Numbered from the stretch's first letter, positions 38,575 to 48,299 are shown. The stretch is DNA of 64,000 bases from Kitasatospora sp044457565 (GCF_044457565.1 NZ_JBITGZ010000034.1:1-64000), one strand, 5' to 3'. Program-made: numbers and translations. Notes: generated by a model from the sequence alone, not told the origin.

Positions 38575-40485
38575 ATGCGATTCAGTATTCTTGGAAGTAT
38601 GGAAGTGTATGACGGAGAACAGCTGGTCACTCCGACATCGCCGAAATTGCGTCACGTACTGGCCTCTCTGCTCCTCCACGCAAATCGGCCGGTCCGGCCC
38701 GAGTCGCTGATCGAAGAACTGTGGCTGCACGAACCGCCGGCGACGGCTGCCACCACGCTCCAGACCTACATCTACCGGCTCCGGAAGAAGCTCGGCCTGT
38801 ACGAGGGGATCGGTGAGCGGGAGACCCTGGTCACGGTCAACTCGAGCTATCTCATGCGGGCCAAAGCGGAGCAGGTCGACATGACCCTGTTCGAGCAGCT
38901 TTCCCGGCTCGGGCAGGACGCGCTCCAAGACGGCAAGCCCGAGCAGGCGTCCTCACTGCTCGGCGAAGCCTTGTCCTTATGGCGCGGAAACATGCTGGAA
39001 GGCGTGCCGGTCGGTCCGCTGCTGGAGGCGCACCTGGTGCGCTTCGAGGAGGCCCGGCTGCGCGCACACGAGATGCGGATCGAGGCGGGCCTGCAGCTGG
39101 GCCGACACCATGAACTGATCGCCGAGCTCCGGTCGCTGATCGCCAGTCACCCCCTGCACGAGGGGTTCCCCGCCCAATTGATGCTGGCCCTCTACCGTTC
39201 GGGCCGCCGACTGGAGGCGCTGGAGGTCTACCGTTCGCTGCGCCGTCGGCTCGTGACCGAACTGGGGCTGGACCCGTCCGGCGAGTTGGCGGGGCTGCAA
39301 CGGGCCATCCTCAGCGCCGATCCGTCCCTGAACCTCCCCGGCGGAGAGCGGAAGGTCGTCCGGCTGAACAGCGGACCGGCTCAACTCCCGGACCAACAAG
39401 CCGATCTGGCCGTTCACGAGAGTCTGGCCGCGCAGCTGGAAGCGGTGCTGCGAACGGCTGCCGACCGGACCCGGTACTGGGACGCCACACCGCCTCTGGC
39501 CTCCCTCCACGGCATGCCCGGCGTGGGGAAGAGCACCCTGGCGCTGCACACGGCGCATGAGTTGCGTCCGCTGTTCCCGGACGGTCAGCTCTACGTCGAC
39601 CTCCGCGACCAGCACGGTCGGCCGCTGCCCTCCGTCGAGGCCGTCGACGGATTCCTACGGGGGATCGGACTGCAGCCCGATCCGTCCGACCGGCTGGAGG
39701 ACCGCACCGAGCAGTTCCGCGCCTGGAGCGCGGACCGCAAGGTGCTGGTCGTCCTGGACAACGCGGTGTCCGCCGAGCAGGTGCTGCCGCTGCTGCCCAG
39801 CGGACCGGAGTGCGCGACCATCCTGACCAGCCGGTCGCACCTGGCCGGACTGGGCGAGGAGATAGCGCTCGAACTCTCGCTGCCGTCCTTCGAGGAGGGC
39901 GTCCAGCTGCTCGAGTCGCTGCTTCCGGCCGGACAGGTGTTGCAGGACCGCCAGCATGCCGAGAAGGTCGTCCGGCTGTGCGGCCGCCTGCCGGCCGCCA
40001 TCTGCGCGGCCGCGGCCCAGCTCGGTTCGAGGCCCCAGTGGCGGCTGAGCGACCTCGCCGACTGGCTGGCCGATTCGGCGGGCCGGCTGAGCACCCTCAT
40101 GTCACCGGACACGAGCCTGCGCAAGACCTTCGAGCTCAGCTGCCGGACGTTCGGACAGAGTGGCCAGCGGATCTTCGAGCGGCTGGGAGCGCTTCCCGAG
40201 ACGTTCACCCGCGAGGAGCTCCTTTGCGGTGGCGACGATGTGGACGGCGTACTGAAGCAGTTGGTGGAATCCCGGCTGGTGGAGCGGGTCATCCGGATCG
40301 AGGACGGCAGTTATCGACCGGCCTATCGCTGTCATGAACTGGTAAGGCTGTATGCGCAGGAGCGCCGGCGCGCGGCCATGCTGCGGCTGGAGGACGCCCT
40401 GCCGTCCGGGTCGTACCCCGGGCCGGTCACCAGCCTCCCGATATGTTCCCCGACTGCACAGTGCCGGGTGCCGGCCTGTAGGTGA
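38575..40485 (+). CDS. SARP-family activator with an NB-ARC ATPase domain
   Basis: The protein is 636 aa from the ATG at 38575 (GGACGGGG upstream). Residues 1-95 form an OmpR-type winged helix (MRFSILGSMEVYDGEQLVTP and TLQTYIYRLRKKLG), and residues 100-245 a bacterial transcriptional activation domain with TPR-like helices (LEALEVYRSLRRRLVTELGL). From about 270 there is an NB-ARC/STAND ATPase with the P-loop LHGMPGVGKSTLALHTAHEL. It resembles AfsR/DnrI-type regulators, larger than the 270-aa minimal SARPs. It lies inside the cluster and is its likely pathway activator. It ends 8 nt before the P450 gene. Confidence 0.93.
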   Translation: MRFSILGSMEVYDGEQLVTPTSPKLRHVLASLLLHANRPVRPESLIEELWLHEPPATAATTLQTYIYRLRKKLGLYEGIGERETLVTVNSSYLMRAKAEQVDMTLFEQLSRLGQDALQDGKPEQASSLLGEALSLWRGNMLEGVPVGPLLEAHLVRFEEARLRAHEMRIEAGLQLGRHHELIAELRSLIASHPLHEGFPAQLMLALYRSGRRLEALEVYRSLRRRLVTELGLDPSGELAGLQRAILSADPSLNLPGGERKVVRLNSGPAQLPDQQADLAVHESLAAQLEAVLRTAADRTRYWDATPPLASLHGMPGVGKSTLALHTAHELRPLFPDGQLYVDLRDQHGRPLPSVEAVDGFLRGIGLQPDPSDRLEDRTEQFRAWSADRKVLVVLDNAVSAEQVLPLLPSGPECATILTSRSHLAGLGEEIALELSLPSFEEGVQLLESLLPAGQVLQDRQHAEKVVRLCGRLPAAICAAAAQLGSRPQWRLSDLADWLADSAGRLSTLMSPDTSLRKTFELSCRTFGQSGQRIFERLGALPETFTREELLCGGDDVDGVLKQLVESRLVERVIRIEDGSYRPAYRCHELVRLYAQERRRAAMLRLEDALPSGSYPGPVTSLPICSPTAQCRVPACR

Positions 40486-40492
40486 TGGAGCG

Positions 40493-41692
40493 ATGATGGA
40501 CCAACACAGCGCCCTGCCCTTCCCGTTCCAGAGCCCGGGTGTGCTGGAGACAGCCGAGGAGTGGGAGCGGCTACGAGGCTCCTGTCCGGTCGCCCGCGTC
40601 GGTTTCGCGACCGGGGACAGCGGCTGGCTGGTCACCCGGTACGAGGACGTGCGCACCGTGCTGACCGATGCACGCTTCAGCCGTGCGGCCGCGGCCCTTC
40701 CGGACGCGCCGCGGATGCGGCCGCTGGCCGCCGACGCGGCGACCATCCTGTCGATGGACCCGCCCGAGCACACCCGGCTGCACAAGCTCGTGGCACGGGC
40801 CTTCGGGAAGAAGCAGATCGAGCGGCTACGCCCGTTCGTCGAGCAGACCACCCAGGAGCTGCTGGACGCGATGGAGCAGGCCGGCCCGCCGGCCGATCTG
40901 GTGGCCGGCCTCGGGCTGCCCCTGCCGGTCGCCGTCATCTGCCAGCTGCTCGGCGTGCCCTTCGCCGACCGTGACCGGTTCTGCCGGTGGGCCGACGTGA
41001 TGCTCAGCCTCGGCACCCACACCTCGGACCAGGTCCGGGTCGCGCGCTCGGAGCTGGCCGGCTACCTGGGGGAGCTGATCGAGGTCAAGCGCCAGGCGGA
41101 GGGCGGCGACGACCTGCTGTGCCTGCTGATCGGCGCCAGCGAGGCCGGTGACCGGCTGAGCGAGCACGAACTCGTGGTCTTCGGCGTCACCCTGCTGATC
41201 GCCGGCTACCACACGACGTCGAGCACCTTCGCCAACGGGGCTCTGCAACTTCTGCGCCGCCCGGACCTGACCGCGAGCATCGCGGGGAACCCCGAGCGGA
41301 TCCAGGCCACGGTCGAGGAGATCCTGCGGTACAGCACCGCCGGCGTCAACGGCGGAACGATCAGGGTCGCCACCGAGGACGTCGAACTGGGCGGGGTCCT
41401 GGTGCGGGCGGGCGAGGCGGTACTGCCCGCGATCACGTCGGCGAATCGGGACGAGACGGTCTTCGCGAACGCCGCCGACTTCGATCCCGACCGCGACCAC
41501 AACCCCCACCTGGCCTTCGGGCTCGGGGCACACTACTGCCTCGGGTCCCAACTGGCCCGGCTGGAGCTGACGGTGGCGATCGACGGGCTGCTGCGCCGGT
41601 TCCCCGGGCTGCGCCTCGCCGTGCCGGAGGAGGAGCTGAGCTGTACCGCGGGCGTCATCCGGAGCCTGACCGCACTGCCGGTCGACTGGTGA
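40493..41692 (+). CDS. Cytochrome P450 with an unusual I-helix
   Basis: The protein is 399 aa from the ATG at 40493 (a second ATG follows at 40496). The haem-Cys region is LAFGLGAHYCLGSQLARLEL, the ExxR motif is EEILRYS, and the substrate/redox-contact helix has STFANGALQLL. The oxygen-activation motif, normally AGxE/DT, reads AGYHTT: the acidic residue is His. That may slow proton delivery or mark a different reaction type. It follows the SARP gene by 7 nt and is probably co-transcribed. It is a candidate tailoring oxidase for the polyketide. Confidence 0.92.
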   Translation: MMDQHSALPFPFQSPGVLETAEEWERLRGSCPVARVGFATGDSGWLVTRYEDVRTVLTDARFSRAAAALPDAPRMRPLAADAATILSMDPPEHTRLHKLVARAFGKKQIERLRPFVEQTTQELLDAMEQAGPPADLVAGLGLPLPVAVICQLLGVPFADRDRFCRWADVMLSLGTHTSDQVRVARSELAGYLGELIEVKRQAEGGDDLLCLLIGASEAGDRLSEHELVVFGVTLLIAGYHTTSSTFANGALQLLRRPDLTASIAGNPERIQATVEEILRYSTAGVNGGTIRVATEDVELGGVLVRAGEAVLPAITSANRDETVFANAADFDPDRDHNPHLAFGLGAHYCLGSQLARLELTVAIDGLLRRFPGLRLAVPEEELSCTAGVIRSLTALPVDW

Positions 41693-41761
41693 GCGCGATA
41701 TCCTGAGAAGCATCAACTAGACTACGGCCATGGCGACATGACGGGAAGAGAGGTGCAGATC

Positions 41762-42307
41762 GTGGCTGACGATCTTGAACGCCATTCTGTGCCAAAGCCG
41801 TTGAGGGTCTCTGACGCGGAACGCGAGCGGGTCGCTGAGCAGTTGCAGGCCGCGGTCGGCGAGGGGCGCATCTCACTGGCCGAACTCGACCAGCGGCTTT
41901 CCCTGGTCTACTCGGCCGACACCAGGCCGGAGGTCGACGCCGTCATGGCCGACCTGCCGGCCGCCCGTCCGCCGGAGGCGCTGGAGGTCAACCGGGTCAA
42001 GGCGTTCGCGCGGATCGACGGTCGCTGGGAGGTGCCGGCGTTCCTGACCGTCGGCTGCTACGACGCGGTGATCCGGCTCGACTTTCGCCAGGCGTCGATC
42101 GGGCACCCGGCAGTCCGCATCGACCTGTCCGCCGCCAAGAGCATCGTCCGTCTTCAGCTGCCCCCCGGGGCATCGGTCTCGGTCCACGGACTGGCGGTCC
42201 ACAAGGGTCTCATCCGCAACCGGGTGGCCGACCGGAGCGGTCTCCCCGGCGGTACCGAGTTCACGATCACCGGCCAGCTGATGAAGGCGCTGCTGTTCCT
42301 CAGGTGA
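41762..42307 (+). CDS. DUF1707 (SHOCT-like) domain protein
   Basis: The protein is 181 aa from a GTG at 41762, with GAAGAGAGG about 9 nt upstream (an ATG at 41738 is the alternative). The DUF1707 signature is visible: RVSDAERERVAEQLQAAVGE, then GRISLAELDQRLSLVYSADT. The remainder (FLTVGCYDAVIRLDFRQASI) is beta-rich and similar to domains in cell-wall-active antibiotic-response-like proteins. No enzymatic role is known. It sits at the end of the SARP-P450 unit, before a perfect terminator. Confidence 0.85.
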   Translation: MADDLERHSVPKPLRVSDAERERVAEQLQAAVGEGRISLAELDQRLSLVYSADTRPEVDAVMADLPAARPPEALEVNRVKAFARIDGRWEVPAFLTVGCYDAVIRLDFRQASIGHPAVRIDLSAAKSIVRLQLPPGASVSVHGLAVHKGLIRNRVADRSGLPGGTEFTITGQLMKALLFLR

Positions 42308-42331
42308 CATCCCGGCCGGCATCGGCCGGCA

Positions 42332-42376
42332 AATGGTTCGGGCCGCGCACCAGATCGGTGCGCGGCCCGAACCATT
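42332..42376. terminator. Perfect 20-bp bidirectional terminator
   Basis: Arms 42332-42351 and 42357-42376 pair without a mismatch over 20 bp around a 5-nt loop. It separates the rightward DUF1707 gene from the leftward P450 gene that ends at 42379. The stem includes AATGGTT/AACCATT ends, which give A/T tracts on both strands. Confidence 0.9.
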
Positions 42377-42378
42377 GG

Positions 42379-43587
42379 TCACCACTGCACGGGAATCTCC
42401 ACGAAGTTCTGGATCAGCGCGCCCTCGTTCCGCGGCAGCTCGTCCGCGGGAGCGGTGAGCCGCAGCTCGGGGAAGCGGCGCACCACGCCCTCCAGGGCCA
42501 CCTGCAGCTCCATCCTGGCCAGGGCGGCCCCGGCGCAGAAGTGGATGCCGGTGCTGAAGGTCACGTGGCGGTTGTCCCGCCGGGTGATGTCGAAGGTCTC
42601 CGGGTCGGTGAAGATGGCGGGGTCCATGTTGGCCGACTCGATCGAGGGGATGATGCTCGAACCGGCGGGGATGAGGACGCCGCCGACCTCGATGTCCTCC
42701 TTGACGTAGCGCAGCATGGACAGTGAGGAGCCCATCACCTGGAGGCGCAGGAGCTCCTCGACGGCCGACGGCACGAGCGACGGATCGGCGTGCAGCCGGG
42801 CGAGGTCCTCGGGCCGGCTGAGCAGGACGACGAGGCTGGAGCCGAGCTGACCGGCGGTGGTCTCGTACCCCGCGATCAGTAGCAGCATCACCCAGTAGAC
42901 CAGCTCGTACTCGCTCAGGCCCGACTCGTCGTCGTCCTGGACCGCGATCATCGCGCTGATCAGGTCGTTCCCGGGCTTCTGCCGCTTGGCGGCCACGAGC
43001 TGCTGGACGTAGGCGATGAGCTCGCCGCGGGCCCGGCCGATCTCCTCACCGGTGAACCGGCTCACCGACAGGAAGTGGTCCGTCCAGCTGCGGAACTTGT
43101 GCTGGTCCTCAAGCGGAACCCCGAGCAGCTCGCAGGTCATCCGGATCGTCAGCGGGAACGCCAGCGCCTCGTTCAGATCGGCCGGGCGGGGGCCCTTCTC
43201 CATCGCGTCGAGGAGTTCGGCCACCACCTTCTCGGTGCGCGGCCGCAGCTCCTCGACCCGCTTGGGAGTGAAGGCCTTGGTGATCAGGCGGCGCATCCGG
43301 GTGTGCTCCGGCGGGTCCGGGCTGATGTGCGGGTCCTGGAACATGACGTTGTCCTTCGTCATGCGGGCGGTACCCGGTCGGGTCAGGTCGCGGCTCACGC
43401 GCTCGTCGGACAGGACCGCCCGCATGTCCAAATACCTGGTGATCAGCAGGGCCTGGTCGCCGCTCGGGAGCTCCACCGGGACGACCGGCTCCTCCCGGAT
43501 GGTGCGCAGCTCGGTGGGCTGTTCCAGCGCGGACGGCCGCTTGAACGGGTACGGACACGCACCGGTTGTCCGGGGGCTCGTAGTCAT
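42379..43587 (-). CDS. Cytochrome P450
   Basis: The protein is 402 aa. The haem-binding loop is VTFSTGIHFCAGAALARMEL (FS instead of the usual FG), the ExxR motif is VEELLRLQ and the I-helix motif AGYETT is canonical. The N-terminus (MTTSPRTTGACPYPFKRPSA) has no membrane anchor, so it is a soluble bacterial class that needs ferredoxin. It is transcribed leftward, in the same direction as the acyltransferase gene upstream (121-bp gap). Its role is presumed to be oxidative tailoring. Confidence 0.92.
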   Translation of the reverse strand: MTTSPRTTGACPYPFKRPSALEQPTELRTIREEPVVPVELPSGDQALLITRYLDMRAVLSDERVSRDLTRPGTARMTKDNVMFQDPHISPDPPEHTRMRRLITKAFTPKRVEELRPRTEKVVAELLDAMEKGPRPADLNEALAFPLTIRMTCELLGVPLEDQHKFRSWTDHFLSVSRFTGEEIGRARGELIAYVQQLVAAKRQKPGNDLISAMIAVQDDDESGLSEYELVYWVMLLLIAGYETTAGQLGSSLVVLLSRPEDLARLHADPSLVPSAVEELLRLQVMGSSLSMLRYVKEDIEVGGVLIPAGSSIIPSIESANMDPAIFTDPETFDITRRDNRHVTFSTGIHFCAGAALARMELQVALEGVVRRFPELRLTAPADELPRNEGALIQNFVEIPVQW

Positions 43588-43708
43588 ACGTCTCCCTTAG
43601 AGATGAGATCCAGCCTGTTCGACCGGCTCGGTAGTGGTGCTGGCTGGGAACTTCGGTCCCAGCGCGGCCGGTTATGCCGATGAGACTCTGGCAGCCGGTG
43701 ATGGACGA

Positions 43709-44713
43709 TCACTGGACGCTCAGCCGGTGCCCTTCCGACCGAATCCGCCGGACAGCGGTCGGGAGCGCCCCACGCACGAGGTCGGCGGCGGTGCGCGCGG
43801 GCGGGAGCACGGCGACGACGTCGCTGCGGCCGGAGGTGACCGCCGGGTGCCGGCGGGCCAGGCTCAGCAGGCTCTCGCCTGGACCGGCGTCGACCAGCAG
43901 GAAGTCGCCGTCGGCGAGGAGCCGGTCGAGCGCGGGGCCGAAGAGCACGGGCTCGGCGATCTGGCGGGCCCAGAAGCCGGGGTCGATGGCCTCCGCCGAC
44001 CCCAGCGGGTGCCCGGTGCAGGCCGAGTAGAGCCGGACGGTGGGCGGGCGCAGGGTCGTCCGCGCGACGTCGGGCAGGGTCGAGGCGACGACGGGATCCA
44101 TCAGCGGGCTGTGGAAGCCCTGGCGGGCCCGGGCCCGGCGGCACAGCACGCCCTGTGCGCGCAGCCGGCTCTCGACCTCGGCGAGCGGCTCGTCGGCACC
44201 GGCCAGCAGGGTCTGACGGGGGCCGTTCACCGCCCCGACCACCACCCCCTCGGGAAGCAGGGGGGCCAGCGTGTCGGGCGACGCGGCGACGGCCAGCATC
44301 CCGCCGGGAGGTGTCCGCGCCGCCGCCTCCGTCCGCGTGATCAGCAGCCGCACGGCGTCCGGCAGGGACATCACACCGGCGACGACGGCCGCGACGGCCT
44401 CGCCGACACTGTGGCCCAGCAGGGCCGCCGGACGGACGCCCCAGCTGCGGACCAGACACGCCGTCGCGTAACCGAGGGCGAACAGCAGCGGCTGCGCCTG
44501 CTCGGCCTCGTCGAGACCGTCCTCGCGCCCGGCCAGGAAGTCGGCCCGTAGCCGCTCCGCCCGCGGCCCGAGCAGGCCGAAGACCTCCTCCATGGCGGTG
44601 GTGAACACCGGCTCGGCGCCGTACAGGTGTCGTCCCATGCCTGGGTGCTGGGCACCCTGGCCCGCGAACAGCAGCACTACTGGACGCGCGCCGGACGTGG
44701 CGGTGGTCTTCAT
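43709..44713 (-). CDS. Malonyl/acyl-CoA:ACP transacylase
   Basis: The protein is 334 aa from the ATG at 44713. The active-site Ser is in AALLGHSVGEAVAAVVAGVM and the catalytic His in RQGFHSPLMDPV, whose FH pair fits malonyl selectivity. It starts with LLFAGQGAQHPGMGRHLYGA, the acyltransferase fold. In type II clusters such free-standing ATs usually load or edit starter and extender units (ZhuC and DpsD are examples). No KSIII is encoded nearby, so acetate priming is likely. It is divergent from the core operon; the intergenic 44714-44984 presumably holds both promoters. Confidence 0.9.
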   Translation of the reverse strand: MKTTATSGARPVVLLFAGQGAQHPGMGRHLYGAEPVFTTAMEEVFGLLGPRAERLRADFLAGREDGLDEAEQAQPLLFALGYATACLVRSWGVRPAALLGHSVGEAVAAVVAGVMSLPDAVRLLITRTEAAARTPPGGMLAVAASPDTLAPLLPEGVVVGAVNGPRQTLLAGADEPLAEVESRLRAQGVLCRRARARQGFHSPLMDPVVASTLPDVARTTLRPPTVRLYSACTGHPLGSAEAIDPGFWARQIAEPVLFGPALDRLLADGDFLLVDAGPGESLLSLARRHPAVTSGRSDVVAVLPPARTAADLVRGALPTAVRRIRSEGHRLSVQ

Positions 44714-44984
44714 GGACGCCTCCGAAGGCAATGGTCAGGCGCCCGGGGGCGGGCGCCGCACCGACCATGGGGCGGCCGAATCTCGGCCCACTAGCGGGTG
44801 GCTGGACCACCACTCACAGGGATGCCAGCTGCTCGCGAGCCCGCGTCCAGCGGAGCCGCCCAGTCTGGTGCACCGAGGGCCTGCCCGGTGATCGAACCGG
44901 CCGTGACACAACAGGCGTGGCGCGCCCGGCCGGATCCCTGACACGTCCAACGCCACCTCACACCGTCCGACTCGGGGAGGACCC

Positions 44985-45308
44985 GTGTATCAGAACCTGA
45001 TCGTCGCCCGGATGGATCCTTCGCAGGCGGATTCCGTCGCGGAGATCTTCGCGGAATCGGACGCTTCCGAACTGCCGCACCTGATCGGGGTGTCCCGGCG
45101 CTCGCTGTGGCGCTTCCACGACCTGTACTTCCACCTCGTGGAGGGAGACCAGGACGTCACCCCCAACCTCTACCGGGCCCGCAGCCACCCGCTCTACGAG
45201 GACATCCACGTCAGGCTCGCGCGGCACATCCGGCCGTACGACCCGGCGTGGAAAGAGCCGAAGGACGCCATGGCCAGCCCGTTCTACACCTGGGAGAACA
45301 AGCGGTGA
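44985..45308 (+). CDS. TcmI-family aromatic polyketide cyclase
   Basis: The protein is 107 aa from the GTG at 44985 with a GGGGAGG site. The TcmI-type dimeric ferredoxin-like fold is evident from YQNLIVARMDPSQADSVAEI, GVSRRSLWRFHDLYFHLVEG and the WKEPKDAMASPFYTWE end. These cyclases close late rings of tetracenomycin and pentangular polyketides. It is the first gene of the core operon and overlaps the cupin gene. Confidence 0.93.
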   Translation: MYQNLIVARMDPSQADSVAEIFAESDASELPHLIGVSRRSLWRFHDLYFHLVEGDQDVTPNLYRARSHPLYEDIHVRLARHIRPYDPAWKEPKDAMASPFYTWENKR

Positions 45309-45745
45309 GTGCTGAAGTGAAGAAGGTCGCCGTCACCGATGTGACACCGAACCTGCGCCGGGGCGGGGACGTTCGAGTCCTGCTCAGCCCGCTGACGGTC
45401 GGCGCCACCTCGGGATTCATGGGGACGGTCACGCTGGAGCCGGGCGAGTACGTGTGCGAGCACTACCACCCGTACTCCGAGGAGTTCGTCCACCTGGTCC
45501 GCGGGATCGTGAGCCTCACCATCGATGGCACGACGCTGGAGCTGCACCCGGGCGACTCGGCCATGGTACCGATCGGCGTGCGGCACCGGCTGGTGAACAC
45601 CGGCTCCGTCCAGGCGCAGGCCGTCTTCCACCTGGGCCCCCTGGCGCCCAAGCCCGAACTGGGCCACGTGGACACCGAGTTCCTGCCCGGCCACGAGGAC
45701 GCTCCGGCGCCTCGGGTCGGTGGGCCAGTCGGGGCGGACGCATGA
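45305..45745 (+). CDS. Cupin-fold polyketide cyclase/oxygenase (TcmJ-like)
   Basis: The protein is 146 aa from the GTG at 45305, overlapping the TcmI-like gene by GTGA. The two cupin motifs are YVCEHYHPYSEEFVHLVRGI and HPGDSAMVPIGVRHRLVNTG, with metal-binding His and Glu residues. TcmJ-like cupins cooperate with aromatases during ring closure in tetracenomycin and pentangular pathways. It overlaps the KS-alpha gene by ATGA. Confidence 0.9.
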   Translation: MSAEVKKVAVTDVTPNLRRGGDVRVLLSPLTVGATSGFMGTVTLEPGEYVCEHYHPYSEEFVHLVRGIVSLTIDGTTLELHPGDSAMVPIGVRHRLVNTGSVQAQAVFHLGPLAPKPELGHVDTEFLPGHEDAPAPRVGGPVGADA

Positions 45746-47013
45746 GGACGATGGATGTCGCGATCACCGGAATCGGTGTCATGGCCCCCGGAGGACTGGG
45801 CCGTGACGCGTTCTGGGACCGCATCGTCTCCGGCCGGGCGGCCACCCGCCGGGTCACACTGTTCGACCCGACCGGGTTCCGCTGCCAGGTGGCGGCCGAG
45901 ATCGACTTCGACCCGGCCGCCCACGGGCTGACGCCGCAGGACCGGCGCCGCATGGACCGGGCCGCACAGTTCGCGGCCGTGGCGATGGACGAAGCCACGG
46001 CCGACAGCGGGCTCGACCTCGCCGGCATGGATCCCGGGCGGGTCGCCGTGACCGTGGGCAACGCGGTCGGCTGCACCACCGGGTTGGAGGAGGAGTACCG
46101 GGTCCTCAGCGACGACGGTCGGCAGTGGGCCGTGGACCACACCTTCGCCGTTCCCCAGCTCTACAACTACCTGGTGCCCAGCTCGATCGCCACCGAGGTG
46201 GCGTGGCGCTCCGGCGCCGAGGGCCCGACCTCGGTGGTCTCCTCAGGCTGCACCTCGGGCATCGACGCCCTGGGCTACGCCGCCGGCCTGCTGGCCGAGG
46301 GCAGCGCGGACGTCGTGCTGGCCGGATCCGCCGACGCGCCGATCTCGCCGATCACCATGGCGTGCTTCGACGCGATCAAGGCCACCTCCACCTACAACGA
46401 CGACCCGGAGGGGGCCTGCCGGCCCTTCGACCGGGACCGCCGGGGCCTCGTCCTGGGTGAGGGCGCCGCGATGTTCGTGCTGGAGAACGCCGACGACGCC
46501 CGGCGCCGGGGTGCGCACATCTACGCACGCATCCTGGGCTACGCCACCCGCGCCAACGGCTTCCACATGACCGGCCTGCGCGCGGACGGCCGCGAGATGG
46601 CGGAGGCGATCACTGTCGCCCTGAACCAGGCCGAGCTGGACCCGAAGGACATCGACTACGTCAACGCCCACGGCTCCGGCACCAGGCAGAACGACCGGCA
46701 CGAGACCGCGGCGGTCAAGACGAGCCTGGGAAGCCGGGCCTTCGAGGTCCCGATGAGTTCCATCAAGTCGATGATCGGCCACTCCCTGGGCGCCATCGGA
46801 TCCATCGAGGTGGCGGCCTGCGCGCTGGCCATCGAGCACGACGTGGTCCCCCCGACGGCCAATCTCCACGAGCGCGACTCCGAGTGCGACCTGGACTACG
46901 TGCCCCTGACCGCGCGTGAGCAGAAGATCTCCACGGCACTCTCGGTGGGCAGCGGGTTCGGCGGCTTCCAGAGCGCGATCGTGATGGCCGCACCCGACAA
47001 GGCGGCGGCATGA
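45742..47013 (+). CDS. Ketosynthase alpha subunit of the type II PKS
   Basis: The protein is 423 aa. The active-site Cys is in SVVSSGCTSGIDALGYAAGL near residue 171, with His residues in YVNAHGSGTRQNDRHETAAV and SMIGHSLGAIGSIE. It elongates the acyl-ACP chain from malonyl units as a heterodimer with the KS-beta encoded next. The start overlaps the cupin stop by ATGA, and the end overlaps the KS-beta gene likewise. Length and sequence are full and typical. Confidence 0.97.
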   Translation: MRTMDVAITGIGVMAPGGLGRDAFWDRIVSGRAATRRVTLFDPTGFRCQVAAEIDFDPAAHGLTPQDRRRMDRAAQFAAVAMDEATADSGLDLAGMDPGRVAVTVGNAVGCTTGLEEEYRVLSDDGRQWAVDHTFAVPQLYNYLVPSSIATEVAWRSGAEGPTSVVSSGCTSGIDALGYAAGLLAEGSADVVLAGSADAPISPITMACFDAIKATSTYNDDPEGACRPFDRDRRGLVLGEGAAMFVLENADDARRRGAHIYARILGYATRANGFHMTGLRADGREMAEAITVALNQAELDPKDIDYVNAHGSGTRQNDRHETAAVKTSLGSRAFEVPMSSIKSMIGHSLGAIGSIEVAACALAIEHDVVPPTANLHERDSECDLDYVPLTAREQKISTALSVGSGFGGFQSAIVMAAPDKAAA

Positions 47014-48299
47014 GCGAATCGCAGGTACGGCAGAGCACCGACGGCCGCGCGAGGGCGGTCTTCACCGGGATCGGTGTCATGGCTCCCAACGGGACCGGCA
47101 CCGAGGACTGGTGGGCCGCCACCCTGGCCGGCAAGAGCGGGATCGACACGGTCCGCAGCTTCGACGCCCGCTCCTACCCGTCCCAACTCGCCGGAGAGAT
47201 CAAGGACTTCGACCCGGGCGAGCGCCTGTCGGCCAGGATCGTCGTCGAGACGTCCCGGATGAGCCACTTCGCCCTGGCCGCCACCAGGATGGCCCTGGAC
47301 GACGCGACCGTGGACCTGTCCAAGATCCCGGAGTACGAGCTCGGGGTGATCACCGCGAACGCCAGCGGTGGCGCCGAGTTCGGCCAGCGCGAGCTCCAGA
47401 AGCTGTGGCGCGGCGGCCCCAAGGACGTCAGCCCGTACATGTCCATCGCCTGGTTCTACGCCGCGACCACCGGCCAGATCTCCATCGGCCACGGGATGCG
47501 CGGGCCGTGCGGTGTGATGGTCAGCGAGCAGGCCGGCGGCCTGGACGCACTGGGACAGGCCCGCCGGGTGGTCCGCGACGGCACCCGCCTGGTCGTGACG
47601 GGTGGGAGCGACTCCTCCCTGTCGCCGGCCGGGTTCGTCTCGCAGCTGCCCACCGGAAACCTCACCCCGGTCAACGATCCGGCCCGCGCCTACCTGCCGT
47701 TCGACACCGACGCTTCCGGCTTCGTGCCCGGCGAGGGCGGCGCGATCCTGGTGCTGGAGAACGCGGACACCGCACGGGAACGCGGTGTCGACCACCCCTA
47801 CGGTGAACTCGCGGGCTACGCCGCCACGTTCGACCCGCGCCCCGGCTCGGGGCGTCCGCCCACGCTCACCCGCTGCGTGCGTGAGGCCCTCGTCGACGCA
47901 CGGATGCGGCCCGAGGACATCGACGTCGTCTTCGCGGACGGGCACGGCACCGCGGAGATGGACCGCCAGGAGTCACGGACGCTGGCCGAGGTCTTCGGCC
48001 CGCGGGCGGTTCCGGTGACGGTGCCCAAGACCATGACCGGTCGGCTCTACGCGGGGGCCGGCGCTCTCGACACTGCCGGTGCGCTGCTGGCGCTGCGCGA
48101 CCAGGTCGTGCCGCCCACCGTCCACGTCAAGAACCCGGCCGACACGCACGAGCTGGACCTGGTCATCGATCAGCCCCGCGAGATCGAGCTGCGGACCGCC
48201 ATGGTCATCGCGCGCGGGCACGGCGGGTTCAACGCCGTCGCCATCGTGCGTCTGACCGACCGGCACATCAGAACCACCACTGTGAAAACGGAGGCATGA
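47010..48299 (+). CDS. Ketosynthase beta subunit (chain length factor)
   Basis: The protein is 429 aa. The KS active-site position reads CGVMVSEQAGGLDALGQARR, with Gln in place of Cys, the mark of chain length factors. It controls the number of extensions and decarboxylates malonyl-ACP in complex with KS-alpha. The chain length cannot be read safely from the sequence by eye. It overlaps the ACP start by ATGA. Confidence 0.96.
   Translation: MSESQVRQSTDGRARAVFTGIGVMAPNGTGTEDWWAATLAGKSGIDTVRSFDARSYPSQLAGEIKDFDPGERLSARIVVETSRMSHFALAATRMALDDATVDLSKIPEYELGVITANASGGAEFGQRELQKLWRGGPKDVSPYMSIAWFYAATTGQISIGHGMRGPCGVMVSEQAGGLDALGQARRVVRDGTRLVVTGGSDSSLSPAGFVSQLPTGNLTPVNDPARAYLPFDTDASGFVPGEGGAILVLENADTARERGVDHPYGELAGYAATFDPRPGSGRPPTLTRCVREALVDARMRPEDIDVVFADGHGTAEMDRQESRTLAEVFGPRAVPVTVPKTMTGRLYAGAGALDTAGALLALRDQVVPPTVHVKNPADTHELDLVIDQPREIELRTAMVIARGHGGFNAVAIVRLTDRHIRTTTVKTEA

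Noticed and set aside
43584..44813. 409-codon minus-strand frame over the acyltransferase gene
   Set aside because: It lies in another frame of the same strand and is Arg/Gly/Pro rich; the true gene has the GHSVGE motif.
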